From an uncultured Bacteroidota bacterium (GTDB lineage: Bacteria; Bacteroidota; Bacteroidia; Flavobacteriales; Flavobacteriaceae): a stretch of 64,000 bases of DNA. Each line of letters opens with the position of its first letter. Positions within the stretch are counted from its first letter, which is position 1. Both the position numbers and the translations under genes were made by a program. Below are positions 53,393 through 62,376 of the stretch, piece after piece. The stretch lies in NCBI GenBank assembly GCA_902597545.1, contig CACJYD010000006.1, positions 16,224-80,223 on the forward strand, given 5' to 3'. The notes under the pieces are model-generated. The model was given only the letters and a program-made list of their open reading frames with translations, did not search any database and was not told the DNA's origin.

Positions 53393-54730
53393 ATGAACAA
53401 AAATTCAATTAATGCCATATCACCTATTGATGGAAGATACTCCACTCAAACTGATTATCTGTCTGAATTTTTCTCTGAAAAAGCACTTATAAAGTTTAGA
53501 CTCAAAGTTGAAGTTGAATATTTTATAAAACTGACAGAAATAGGAATAAATCAACTTAGTGATTGGAATAAAAAGAATAACCCAACTTTAAGAAATATTT
53601 ACGATAATTTTAATGATTCTCACGCCAATGAGATAAAGAAAATTGAAAAAACCACTAATCATGATGTTAAAGCAGTTGAATATTTTTTAAAAAATAAATT
53701 TAAATCTTTAGGTTTTGAAAAATATTCTGAATTTATTCACTTTGGCTTAACTTCCCAAGATATAAACAATACAGCGATACCATTGTCGCTTAAAGAATAT
53801 TTTAATAGTTATTACGATTTACTAGAAAATCTTTTGAAACATCTCAAAGATAAGTCTGTAGAATATAAAGACGTTACAATACTAGCTAGAACTCATGGTC
53901 AACCTGCATCACCAACCAAGCTGGGTAAAGAATTTAATGTTTTTATTGTGAGAGTTGAGGAACAATTAAAATATTTGAAAAAAATTCCATTTTCAGCAAA
54001 GTTTGGAGGAGCTACAGGAAATTTTAATGCTCACCATATAGCATATCCCAAAATTGATTGGAAAAAATTTGCAGAATCATTTGTTAAAAACATGGGTTTA
54101 AGTTTGTCTTTTCCAACCACACAAATTGAGCATTATGATAATTTAGCTGCAATATTTGACAACATTAAAAGAATAAACTCTATTATTATTGATTTTAATC
54201 AAGATATGTGGTTGTATATCTCGATGGATTATTTCAAACAAAAAATAAAAAAAGGTGAAATTGGTTCATCTGCTATGCCTCACAAAGTGAATCCTATAGA
54301 TTTTGAAAATTCTGAGGGTAATTTGGGTATTGCAAATTCAATATTTAATCATCTATCATCAAAATTACCAATATCTAGATTACAAAGAGATTTAACTGAT
54401 AGCACAGTTTTAAGAAATTTAGGTGTCCCTATTGCACATACCATTATAGGAATAAACTCAACAATAAAGGGAATAAATAAAATTTTGTTAAATAAAAAAA
54501 AGATAGATGAAGATCTTGAAAATAATTGGATAGTAATCTCAGAGGCAATTCAAACAGTTTTAAGAAGGGAGGGCTATCCTAAGCCATATGAAGCACTAAA
54601 AAAATTAACAAGAAAGAATGAGAAAATTGATAAAATAACTTTTTCTAAATTTATAAATAGCTTAGAAATTAGTGATAAAGTAAAAAAAGAATTAATGAAA
54701 ATATCTCCATTTAATTACACAGGAATATGA
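53393..54730 (+). CDS. purB: adenylosuccinate lyase
   Basis: Acts twice in purine synthesis, releasing fumarate from SAICAR and adenylosuccinate. 445 residues. N-terminus ISPIDGRYSTQTDYLSEFFSE, HFGLTSQDINNTA, TILARTHGQPASPTKLGKE, and the superfamily signature GSSAMPHKVNPIDFENSEGN with the catalytic Ser. PurB of the E. coli-like (longer) branch by its N-terminus. Its stop overlaps the next ATG by 4 bases. Confidence 0.97.
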   Translation: MNKNSINAISPIDGRYSTQTDYLSEFFSEKALIKFRLKVEVEYFIKLTEIGINQLSDWNKKNNPTLRNIYDNFNDSHANEIKKIEKTTNHDVKAVEYFLKNKFKSLGFEKYSEFIHFGLTSQDINNTAIPLSLKEYFNSYYDLLENLLKHLKDKSVEYKDVTILARTHGQPASPTKLGKEFNVFIVRVEEQLKYLKKIPFSAKFGGATGNFNAHHIAYPKIDWKKFAESFVKNMGLSLSFPTTQIEHYDNLAAIFDNIKRINSIIIDFNQDMWLYISMDYFKQKIKKGEIGSSAMPHKVNPIDFENSEGNLGIANSIFNHLSSKLPISRLQRDLTDSTVLRNLGVPIAHTIIGINSTIKGINKILLNKKKIDEDLENNWIVISEAIQTVLRREGYPKPYEALKKLTRKNEKIDKITFSKFINSLEISDKVKKELMKISPFNYTGI

Positions 54731-55218
54731 AAAAAAATAAGCTATATTTTGTGATAGGAATAATTGTTATTGCTATTTTATCTAGGCTAATCCCCCACCC
54801 TCCAAATTTCACCCCAATAACTGCAGTAGCTTTGTTTTCAATTATTAATTTTAAGAATAAGTATATTGGTTTGGCTATTCCTTTAATATGCCTAATCATA
54901 TCAGATTTGATACTGGGTATTTCATTGATTAATTTATTTGTTTACTTATCATTTATTATGATTAGTGGAATTGGTTTAATTTTTGGAAAAATAAATTTTA
55001 AATCTATACTAATTTCAAGCTTAATTTTCTTTGTCGTATCAAACTTTGGTGTTTGGATTATTGGTTATCCAAAAACATTTGAGGGATTTATTACTTGTTA
55101 TATTGCTGCTATACCGTTTTTTGGTTGGACAATAGCAGGTGATTTGTTTTATTCTTTTTCTGCAAAGCTATCATTGAATTTTTTTGAGAGAAAGCTATTT
55201 TCTATTCATTCAAATTAG
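54727..55218 (+). CDS. DUF6580 membrane protein
   Basis: 163 residues with five or six helices, starting MKKNKLYFVIGIIVIAILSRLIPHPPNFTPITAVALFS, a DUF6580-type pattern resembling the substrate-binding S components of ECF transporters. NFGVWIIGYPKTFEGFITCYIAAIPFFGWTIAGDLFY near the C-terminus is also typical. Ligand unknown. Overlaps purB by 4 bases and rmuC (convergent) by 17. Confidence 0.83.
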   Translation: MKKNKLYFVIGIIVIAILSRLIPHPPNFTPITAVALFSIINFKNKYIGLAIPLICLIISDLILGISLINLFVYLSFIMISGIGLIFGKINFKSILISSLIFFVVSNFGVWIIGYPKTFEGFITCYIAAIPFFGWTIAGDLFYSFSAKLSLNFFERKLFSIHSN

Positions 55219-56308
55219 GTTTTTCAACAATTTCATTTTCAAGATTTAACTTGATTTTTCCATTGGAAATTCTTGAAATATCTTTGTCAATTTTTCCAAA
55301 TTCATCGGATGACTTGTTATAGTGATTGACAACAGTTTTTAAAGTATTCCCGAGTTTATCATGATAAAGTTGATAGCTTGCCAAATGGTTTGAAAGGTTT
55401 CTAACATTTTTAATTACAGTGTCAATTTCTTTTTCAAATTTTAAGTTATTGAGGGCTTTCATGGTAATTTGCAACATGGGGAATAGACTCATTGGAGATA
55501 CAATCATTACTTTTTTTAAGTATGCATATGAGACAAGCTCATTCGAATTGATTTTTAAACTCCCTACTCTACTGTTTAATAAGTCCTGATATAAACCATC
55601 AGCAGGTATAAACATAAATGCATAATCCAATGTTTTTTCTTGTGGTTTAATATATTTTGCAGTTTCATCAATTCTAGACTTAATATCCTCTTTAAATTTC
55701 TTTTCTAATAATTTAATTTCATTTTCATCGCTACTTTCAATCATCCTGTTATAGTTATCAAGTGAAAATTTAGCATCTATGGGTATAATATTATCATTAA
55801 CCTTAATTATTGCATCTACCATATCTCCATTGTTAAAGGAGTATTGCATTTGAAATATTTCAGGTGGAAGCACATTTGAGAGCAGATTTTCAAGCTGAAT
55901 TTCACCAAAAATTCCTCTTTGCTTTTGGTTCCCTAAGATTTTTTCTAGCGATTTCATTTGATTAGCAAAACTTAAAACTTGCTCATTAGTTCCCTTAATT
56001 TTGGCCAGCTCATTAGTAACATCCTTAATAATCTTATTAGAATCCGCAAATTGTTTCTGCATAGTAGATTTGGAGGATATCTGAAAATCAGAAATTTCCT
56101 TATTAATTATCTTTAGCTTAGACTCAATTTCTAATCTACTTTTTTCTGAATTGTCACTTATCTCCTTTCGAATATTTTGTATTTGATTAGATAAATTGTT
56201 AGAAAGCTGTATAATTACATCTGAATTCCCCTCACTATTTCCACGATAAATAATAAAAATTAATGTGAGAACAACAATGATAAGAGCTATGATTATTATT
56301 AATTCCAA
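55202..56308 (-). CDS. rmuC: DNA recombination protein RmuC
   Basis: 368 residues. N-terminal membrane helix (2-22), coiled coil (about 30-105), then the RmuC nuclease-like domain: QKQRGIFGEIQLENLLSNVLPPEIF, DAIIKVNDNIIPIDAKFSLDNYNRM, FMFIPADGLY and VSPMSLFPMLQ. Limits inversions and helps process DNA in other bacteria. Downstream of carB by 3 bases. Confidence 0.95.
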   Translation of the reverse strand: MELIIIIALIIVVLTLIFIIYRGNSEGNSDVIIQLSNNLSNQIQNIRKEISDNSEKSRLEIESKLKIINKEISDFQISSKSTMQKQFADSNKIIKDVTNELAKIKGTNEQVLSFANQMKSLEKILGNQKQRGIFGEIQLENLLSNVLPPEIFQMQYSFNNGDMVDAIIKVNDNIIPIDAKFSLDNYNRMIESSDENEIKLLEKKFKEDIKSRIDETAKYIKPQEKTLDYAFMFIPADGLYQDLLNSRVGSLKINSNELVSYAYLKKVMIVSPMSLFPMLQITMKALNNLKFEKEIDTVIKNVRNLSNHLASYQLYHDKLGNTLKTVVNHYNKSSDEFGKIDKDISRISNGKIKLNLENEIVEKPNLNE

Positions 56309-56311
56309 AAT

Positions 56312-59161
56312 TTACTTTGTTAAGTACATTTTCCTTCTGGAATATAATTCATAAAAATCATCGTCTTTTAAATCATCTATGAACAAAATACTCTCGCCAG
56401 TACTTTTCATTTCAGGACCTAAATTCTTATTTACATTTGGAAACTTACTGAATGAAAACACTGGTTGTTTGATTGCGAAGCCCTCAAGATCAGGTTTAAA
56501 TTTAAAATCCTCAATCTTATTTTTTCCAAGCATAATCTTTGTTGCATAATTTACATAAGGTTGTTTGTATGCTTTTGAGATAAACGGAACTGTTCTTGAG
56601 GCTCTTGGATTTGCTTCAATTATATAAACAGTATCATTTTTAATCGCAAATTGTATATTAATTAAACCAACTGTATTTAAAGCTAAAGCAATTTTTTTTG
56701 TGTGATCTTTAATTTGTTGCATGACGAAATCTCCCAAATTAAATGGAGGAAGTGTAGCATTTGAATCACCGGAATGAATACCACACGGCTCAATATGTTC
56801 CATTATTCCGATAATTTGAACCTTTTCACCATCGCATATTGCATCAGCCTCAGCTTCAATTGCTCCATCAAGGTAGTGATCTAATAAAAGTTTATTATTT
56901 GGAATTTTTTGTAATAAATCAACTACATGTTCCTCTAAGTCCTCTTTGTTAATAACAATTTTCATTCCTTGACCTCCTAATACATATGATGGTCGAACTA
57001 GGATAGGAAAATTAAGGGTATCGGATAATTTTAAAGCCTGATCTGCTGTTTCTGCAACACCAAATTCTGGATAAGGTATATTATTTTCCTTAAGTAACTC
57101 TGAAAATGAGCCTCTATCCTCAGCAAGATCTAATGATTTAAAAGTCGTTCCAATTATCTTGACACCATACCTGTCAAGTTTTTCAGCAAGCTTTAAGGCA
57201 GTTTGACCACCTAGCTGAACGATAACACCCTCAGGTTTTTCATGCTCTATTATATCATAAATATGCTCCCAAAAGACCGGCTCAAAATATAACTTATCAG
57301 CAACGTCAAAGTCTGTGGAAACAGTTTCTGGATTACAATTTATCATAATAGTTTCATAACCACACTCTGAAGCTGCTAAAACACCATGAACACAACAATA
57401 ATCAAATTCAATTCCTTGACCAATTCTGTTAGGTCCCGAACCTAGAACAATAATTTTCTTTTTGTTTGAAGATGAACTTTCATTTTGGGTATAAGTTTTA
57501 CCTTTTTTATCAGTTATTTCTTGCTCAAAAGTTGAATAATAGTATGGCGTAAGTGCTTTAAATTCTGCAGCACAAGTATCAACTAGTTTGTAAACCCTAT
57601 TAATATTATTTTCTTTCCTTTTTTTGTATACTTCACTTTCAAGACAATCAAGCATGTGGGCAATTTGTCTGTCAGCAAAACCTTTCTGTTTAGCTTCTAA
57701 CAATAGCTCTTTTGAAATATTATTAATATTATAATTTTGAATTTCATCCTCAATATTTGACAATTCCTCGTACTGTTTCAAAAACCACATATCAATTTTT
57801 GTTATTTCATATATTCTCTCAAGTGATATTCCAATTTTTATTGCATCATAAATTACAAAAACTCTATCCCAACTAGCAAATTTTAACTTATTGATTATTG
57901 TATTGTAGTCCTTATAACCTTTACCGTCCGCTCCTAATCCATTTCTCTTAATTTCAAGGGATTGTGTTGCCTTGTGTAAAGCCTCTTGAAATGATCTTCC
58001 AATTGCCATAACCTCTCCTACTGCTTTCATTTGTAATCCTAAAATTCTTTCAGATCCCTCAAATTTGTCAAAATTCCACCTTGGAATCTTTACAATAACA
58101 TAATCAAGTGTTGGCTCAAATAATGCTGATGTTGATTTTGTTATTTGATTATCTAACTCATCCAAAGAATAACCAATTGCTAATTTGCTAGCAACTTTTG
58201 CAATGGGATACCCTGTAGCCTTGGACGCAAGGGCTGAAGATCTAGAAACACGAGGATTTATTTCAATAGCAATTATATCTTCTTTTTCATCTGGACTAAC
58301 TGCAAATTGTACATTACAACCACCTGCAAAATCTCCAATACTTCTCATCATTTTAATCGCCATATCTCTCATTCTTTGATAAGTTGTATCGGAAAGGGTC
58401 ATAGCTGGTGCAACTGTGATAGAGTCGCCAGTATGAATACCCATAGGGTCCATATTTTCAATAGTACAAATAATTACTACGTTATCATTTTTATCCCTCA
58501 ATAATTCTAATTCGTACTCTTTCCATCCAATTAATGCTTTGTCAATCATTACTTCATGAATTGGAGATGCTTCAAGTCCTCTGTTTAGCAATGTGTCAAA
58601 TTTTTCTTTTTCATAAACAATAGAAGCACCTGTTCCACCTAATGTAAATGATGGTCTTACACAAAGAGGGAAGCCGAACTCTTGAGCTATTTCTTTACCT
58701 TTGAGAAAAGAGGTTGCAGTTTCAGATGGAGCATAAGGAATATTTATTTTTTCAAGTAGTAATCTAAATTTTTCTCTGTCTTCAGTAATCTGAATTGCAT
58801 CAATGTCAACCCCAATAATTTCTACATTAAATTCTTCCCAGATACCCTTTTCTCCAGCTTCTATACATAAATTTAAAGCAGTTTGTCCACCCATTGTTGG
58901 TAAAACAGCATCAACTTTGTGTTTCTTTAAAATCTTTTTGATTGAATTTGTATTCAATGGAAGAAGATATATATGATCAGCCATCACTGGATCGGTCATT
59001 ATGGTTGCTGGATTTGAATTAATTAAAATTGTTTCAATTCCATCTTCCTTTAATGATCTTAGTGCTTGAGAACCTGAATAATCGAATTCACAAGCTTGGC
59101 CAATAATAATTGGTCCAGATCCAATTATAAGTATACTCTTTAGATCTTTTCTTAGGGGCAT
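56312..59161 (-). CDS. carB: carbamoyl-phosphate synthase large subunit, lacking the C-terminal regulatory domain
   Basis: Makes carbamoyl phosphate for arginine and pyrimidines from bicarbonate, glutamine-derived ammonia and ATP. 949 residues against about 1070 in E. coli. Two ATP-grasp halves are complete: first half with GSGPIIIGQACEFDYSG and EINPRVSRSSALASKATGYPIA; second half with GSGPNRIGQGIEFDYCCVH and EANPRASRTVPFISKA. The protein stops after GPEMKSTGE and a short helix, where the MGS-like allosteric domain would begin, so UMP/ornithine control is expected to be absent. carA is not in the window. Followed by rmuC. Confidence 0.96.
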   Translation of the reverse strand: MPLRKDLKSILIIGSGPIIIGQACEFDYSGSQALRSLKEDGIETILINSNPATIMTDPVMADHIYLLPLNTNSIKKILKKHKVDAVLPTMGGQTALNLCIEAGEKGIWEEFNVEIIGVDIDAIQITEDREKFRLLLEKINIPYAPSETATSFLKGKEIAQEFGFPLCVRPSFTLGGTGASIVYEKEKFDTLLNRGLEASPIHEVMIDKALIGWKEYELELLRDKNDNVVIICTIENMDPMGIHTGDSITVAPAMTLSDTTYQRMRDMAIKMMRSIGDFAGGCNVQFAVSPDEKEDIIAIEINPRVSRSSALASKATGYPIAKVASKLAIGYSLDELDNQITKSTSALFEPTLDYVIVKIPRWNFDKFEGSERILGLQMKAVGEVMAIGRSFQEALHKATQSLEIKRNGLGADGKGYKDYNTIINKLKFASWDRVFVIYDAIKIGISLERIYEITKIDMWFLKQYEELSNIEDEIQNYNINNISKELLLEAKQKGFADRQIAHMLDCLESEVYKKRKENNINRVYKLVDTCAAEFKALTPYYYSTFEQEITDKKGKTYTQNESSSSNKKKIIVLGSGPNRIGQGIEFDYCCVHGVLAASECGYETIMINCNPETVSTDFDVADKLYFEPVFWEHIYDIIEHEKPEGVIVQLGGQTALKLAEKLDRYGVKIIGTTFKSLDLAEDRGSFSELLKENNIPYPEFGVAETADQALKLSDTLNFPILVRPSYVLGGQGMKIVINKEDLEEHVVDLLQKIPNNKLLLDHYLDGAIEAEADAICDGEKVQIIGIMEHIEPCGIHSGDSNATLPPFNLGDFVMQQIKDHTKKIALALNTVGLINIQFAIKNDTVYIIEANPRASRTVPFISKAYKQPYVNYATKIMLGKNKIEDFKFKPDLEGFAIKQPVFSFSKFPNVNKNLGPEMKSTGESILFIDDLKDDDFYELYSRRKMYLTK

Positions 59162-59183
59162 ATTTTTGGCTTACCAATATATC

Positions 59184-59222
59184 AAAAAAAAGGTGTTACT
59201 AAAATAGCAACACCTTTTTTTT
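59184..59222 (-). terminator. rho-independent terminator after rpmH
   Basis: A 7-base perfect stem (AGGTGTT with AACACCT, loop of 11) flanked by A- and T-runs on both sides. It lies between the rpmH stop and the carB ATG, both on the minus strand, so it most likely ends the rpmH transcript; the symmetry could work in either direction. Confidence 0.8.
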
Positions 59223-59238
59223 ATAAAATTTTATTAAC

Positions 59239-59397
59239 TCATTTCTTATGATTTGGCTCACTTGAAACACTTAATTTTTTTCTACCTTTTTTTCTTCTTG
59301 CTGACAAAACTTTTCTACCCTCAGCAGTTGACATTCTTTCTCTAAAACCGTGTTTATTTTTTCTTTTTCGATTGGATGGTTGAAAAGTTCTTTTCAT
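59239..59397 (-). CDS. rpmH: 50S ribosomal protein L34
   Basis: 52 residues, too short for the ORF track. Begins [24 protein letters not shown], the unmistakable L34 core, then a short Lys/Arg-rich segment. Its own -7 box lies 25 bases upstream and a terminator follows. dnaA, often next to rpmH in other phyla, is not here. Confidence 0.96.
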   Translation of the reverse strand: MKRTFQPSNRKRKNKHGFRERMSTAEGRKVLSARRKKGRKKLSVSSEPNHKK

Positions 59398-59421
59398 GAA
59401 GAAAATATTTTAAATTTCGGC

Positions 59422-59429
59422 CAAATATA
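59422..59429 (-). promoter_or_regulatory. TAnnTTTG -7 box upstream of rpmH
   Basis: Minus-strand TATATTTG, 25 bases before the rpmH ATG. Confidence 0.65.
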
Positions 59430-59490
59430 CAATAAATAAATTTTAAAGATTATATAAAATTCTTTTTTTACTTTTACCATAAACAACGAC

Positions 59491-60006
59491 ATGTTCAATA
59501 AAGTATTCAAGCTTATTTTATCAACTGCAATTTTTGGATATTCAATTCAACAATTCATTGCAGACAATATTGGAAATGGAATTGCTTTAATATTTTTATC
59601 ATTAACATTTCTTCTTTTATATTTCAAAAATGAAATCTTAATTATTGCTTTTTTAAGAATGAGAAAGCAAGATTTTGATGGGACTGAGAAATGGTTAATG
59701 AGGATAAAAAATCCAGAGTCTGCACTAATAAAAAAACAAGTTGGTTATTATAATTATTTGTTTGGTATTGTTTATTCACAGAGAAATTTAACAACTGCCG
59801 AGAAATATTTTAAAAAAGCAATTTCATATGGACTAAATATGAATCAAGATCTTGCAATGGCAAAATTAAGCCTAGCAGGAATCCTAATGCAAAAAAGGAG
59901 AAAAAGAGAAGCAACACTTCTTTTAAATGAAGCTAAGAAACTTGATAAACATGGTATCCTAGCACAACAAATAAAGTTAATGCAGACACAAATGAAAAGA
60001 ATCTAG
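59491..60006 (+). CDS. membrane-anchored tetratricopeptide-repeat protein
   Basis: 171 residues. Two N-terminal helices (about 5-22 and 28-48), then TPR hairpins: YNYLFGIVYSQRNLTTAEKYFKKAISYGLNMNQDLAMAKLSLAGILMQKRRKREATLLLNEAKKL. Probably a scaffold on the cytoplasmic side of the inner membrane; partner unknown. Convergent with the hydrolase gene (4-base overlap). Confidence 0.85.
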   Translation: MFNKVFKLILSTAIFGYSIQQFIADNIGNGIALIFLSLTFLLLYFKNEILIIAFLRMRKQDFDGTEKWLMRIKNPESALIKKQVGYYNYLFGIVYSQRNLTTAEKYFKKAISYGLNMNQDLAMAKLSLAGILMQKRRKREATLLLNEAKKLDKHGILAQQIKLMQTQMKRI

Positions 60007-60668
60007 TCCTCTGCAATTATTTTTGGGAGATTTTTATTAAACCAGCTTGCTTTTCTAAGTATTATTGCATGAGTTCCACCACTCAAGAAAATTGCTTTTT
60101 TAATATAGATAGATGGAAAAACCAAGTCATTAGAGCCATGGATATGAATTATTTTTTTTAAAGGATTATCCTGATTCCAATTAACTATCTTATCAATGGA
60201 CCAAATTAAATAATTTTCATCTCTTACAGATAAATATTTTCTATATAACTCTATTCTATTTTTTACTATTGGACCAAAAACAAAAAGAGCTAGGGATTCA
60301 AAATCATTAATCCACTTGACATTAAAAAATTTATAGGCTTTAGTTTTTCTACTGAGTTGCATTATTAATGGTAATTCATTTTTAGATTTGACACTGGAGA
60401 TAATTATTATTTTAATTGGATTAATTAATTTAGAAATCTCCTGAATGATTATACCACCAAAAGAAACTCCAATTAAAACTATGTTTTCTCCCTTAATTTT
60501 ATTTAAAAATCTTGATGAATAATCTTTAAGTGATTCATTAATATCAGGTATTTCCCATTCTAAATAATGAATAATAAAATTTTTAGGTAGACTTATAAAA
60601 TCAAAAATTTTAGGATTAGCTGCCATTCCTGGCATCATGTAAACATTGTATATAGTTTCTTGATTCAT
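60003..60668 (-). CDS. alpha/beta hydrolase
   Basis: 221 residues. Nucleophile elbow GVSFGG (GxSxG, Ser near 74), acid residue in HGSNDLVFP and catalytic His in GGTHAIILR, in proper order. No signal peptide. Probably an esterase or thioesterase; substrate unknown. No operon partner on this strand. Confidence 0.87.
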   Translation of the reverse strand: MNQETIYNVYMMPGMAANPKIFDFISLPKNFIIHYLEWEIPDINESLKDYSSRFLNKIKGENIVLIGVSFGGIIIQEISKLINPIKIIIISSVKSKNELPLIMQLSRKTKAYKFFNVKWINDFESLALFVFGPIVKNRIELYRKYLSVRDENYLIWSIDKIVNWNQDNPLKKIIHIHGSNDLVFPSIYIKKAIFLSGGTHAIILRKASWFNKNLPKIIAED

Positions 60669-60699
60669 AGGTCAATACTAAAATTCTATCCAAATTTTG

Positions 60700-60707
60700 T
60701 ATATTTG
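60700..60707 (+). promoter_or_regulatory. TAnnTTTG -7 box upstream of the small GNAT
   Basis: TATATTTG, 30 bases before the ATG at 60738. Confidence 0.6.
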
Positions 60708-60737
60708 CTTTTGCAAAAATAAAAACTAACAAACTTT

Positions 60738-61028
60738 ATGTCAACTTTAAATATAAATGATAATAATTTTTTGCGACAGTTTGAAGTCAATATTAACGGT
60801 CAATTAGCTAAAGTTGAATATGCTCTTCAAGAAAGAAAGATTTTCCTGACAAAAATCATTCTTCCTGATAATACTACAGATGAATTTAAAGAGGAATTTT
60901 TAGTTGAAATTTTTGAAATTATTAAAGGAAGAAAACTAAGAATGATGCCTACATCGTCAGAGATTAAAAAGTTTTTAAAAAGTAATAAGGAATATTTAGA
61001 TTTATTGCCTATCGGTGTAAGGCTTTAG
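60738..61028 (+). CDS. small GNAT-related N-acetyltransferase (YidJ-type)
   Basis: 96 residues: NNFLRQFEVNINGQLAKVEYALQERKIFLTKIILP, then VEIFEIIKGRKLRMMPTSSEIKKFLKSNKEYLDLLP, the pattern of the Acetyltransf_CG (GCN5-related) family. The typical glycine-rich acetyl-CoA loop is weak here, so activity is uncertain. Overlaps the end of mtaB by 20 bases. Confidence 0.78.
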   Translation: MSTLNINDNNFLRQFEVNINGQLAKVEYALQERKIFLTKIILPDNTTDEFKEEFLVEIFEIIKGRKLRMMPTSSEIKKFLKSNKEYLDLLPIGVRL

Positions 61029-62337
61029 TAACACTAGTTTTGGTTTTTACTCTAACAACCAAGTCATCGTCTATCTCAATAAGTTTACAATCAATAATTT
61101 TATCAACTAATTCATTAGACCATACCGATTTGACTCTAATATAATTATCTGTATATCCGAAAATATATCCATCATGGTTTTTGGATTCGAATAAAACTGG
61201 CCTTACAGTATTCATATTTTTTTTATAAAAAATCTTTTTCTTTTTTAAGGATAAATCTCTTAAAATCTTACTTCTTTCTGATTTTATTTTTCCTGGAAGC
61301 TTTTCAATAAATGTATTTGATTCAGTATTGTCTCTATCAGAATATGAAAAGACATGTAAATATGATATATCTAAATTTTCCAGAAAATTAAAAGTATCCT
61401 TAAAATCATTTTCAGTTTCACCAGGGAAACCAACAATTACATCAACACCTATGCAACAGTATGGCATTAGATCCTTAATTTTATTTACTCTGGACTTATA
61501 TAGATCAGATAAATATCTTCTTTTCATTAGTTTTAAGATTTTATCTGATCCACTCTGAAGAGGAATGTGAAAGTGATTAACAAATTTTTTACTGTTAGTA
61601 ACAAATTCAATTATATCATCATTTAAAAGATTTGGCTCAATTGATGAAATTCTTATCCTTTCAAGATCATTTATTTTATTGAAATGAGTCATCAATTCTA
61701 AAAAATTACTCTCTCTTTTATTAGACTTGGCATCGAATATCCCATAGTCTCCAATATTAACACCAGTTAAAACTATTTCCTTTATGCCGTTTGATACTAA
61801 ATATTTAGCATTCTCTACCAATTTTAATATTTCACCACTCCTCGATTTACCCCTGGCTAATGGGATTGTACAGTATGTACATTTGTAATCACATCCATCT
61901 TGGACCTTTAAGAATGACCTTGTTCGTTCACCTAAAGAAAAAGATGATTTAAAAAAATCAACAGAATTAATTTCACAAGAATGAATCCTTTTATTTTCTT
62001 TATTATCTATATTTAAATAATTTAATACTTCAAACTTTTTGTCTGCTCCAATCACAAGATCAACACCTGGAATATTTGAGATTTTTTTTGGTTTTAATTG
62101 AGCATAACACCCAATTGCAACAACAGAAGAATCGGGATTACTCTTTTTAACTTTATTTACTAGATATTTAAATTCTTTATCTGCATTTTGAGTAACTGAG
62201 CATGTATTTATTATGTAAATATCTGATGTATCATTAAAGCTTACTTTTTGAAATCCTTTTTTGATAAATTCTCTTGAAATTGATGATGTTTCTGAGTAAT
62301 TTAGTTTACAACCTAATGTTTTGAATGCTACCTTCAA
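61009..62337 (-). CDS. mtaB: tRNA t6A37 methylthiotransferase
   Basis: Adds a methylthio group to t6A37 of tRNAs reading ANN codons. 442 residues. The N-terminal UPF0004 domain has its three cluster Cys in TLGCKLNYSE, INTCSVT and AIGCYAQ; the radical-SAM motif is CDYKCTYCTIP; a C-terminal TRAM-like end follows. MtaB is chosen over MiaB by TLGCKLNYSET and length. Start is TTG (MKVAFKTLGCK). A -7 box is just upstream. Confidence 0.95.
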   Translation of the reverse strand: MKVAFKTLGCKLNYSETSSISREFIKKGFQKVSFNDTSDIYIINTCSVTQNADKEFKYLVNKVKKSNPDSSVVAIGCYAQLKPKKISNIPGVDLVIGADKKFEVLNYLNIDNKENKRIHSCEINSVDFFKSSFSLGERTRSFLKVQDGCDYKCTYCTIPLARGKSRSGEILKLVENAKYLVSNGIKEIVLTGVNIGDYGIFDAKSNKRESNFLELMTHFNKINDLERIRISSIEPNLLNDDIIEFVTNSKKFVNHFHIPLQSGSDKILKLMKRRYLSDLYKSRVNKIKDLMPYCCIGVDVIVGFPGETENDFKDTFNFLENLDISYLHVFSYSDRDNTESNTFIEKLPGKIKSERSKILRDLSLKKKKIFYKKNMNTVRPVLFESKNHDGYIFGYTDNYIRVKSVWSNELVDKIIDCKLIEIDDDLVVRVKTKTSVTKALHR

Positions 62338-62349
62338 TTATTTTTTTTG

Positions 62350-62357
62350 CAAATATA
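62350..62357 (-). promoter_or_regulatory. TAnnTTTG -7 box upstream of mtaB
   Basis: Minus-strand TATATTTG ending 13 bases from the TTG start of mtaB, in the divergent spacer with the binding-protein gene. Confidence 0.6.
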
Positions 62358-62376
62358 ATTTTATATTCTAAATGAT

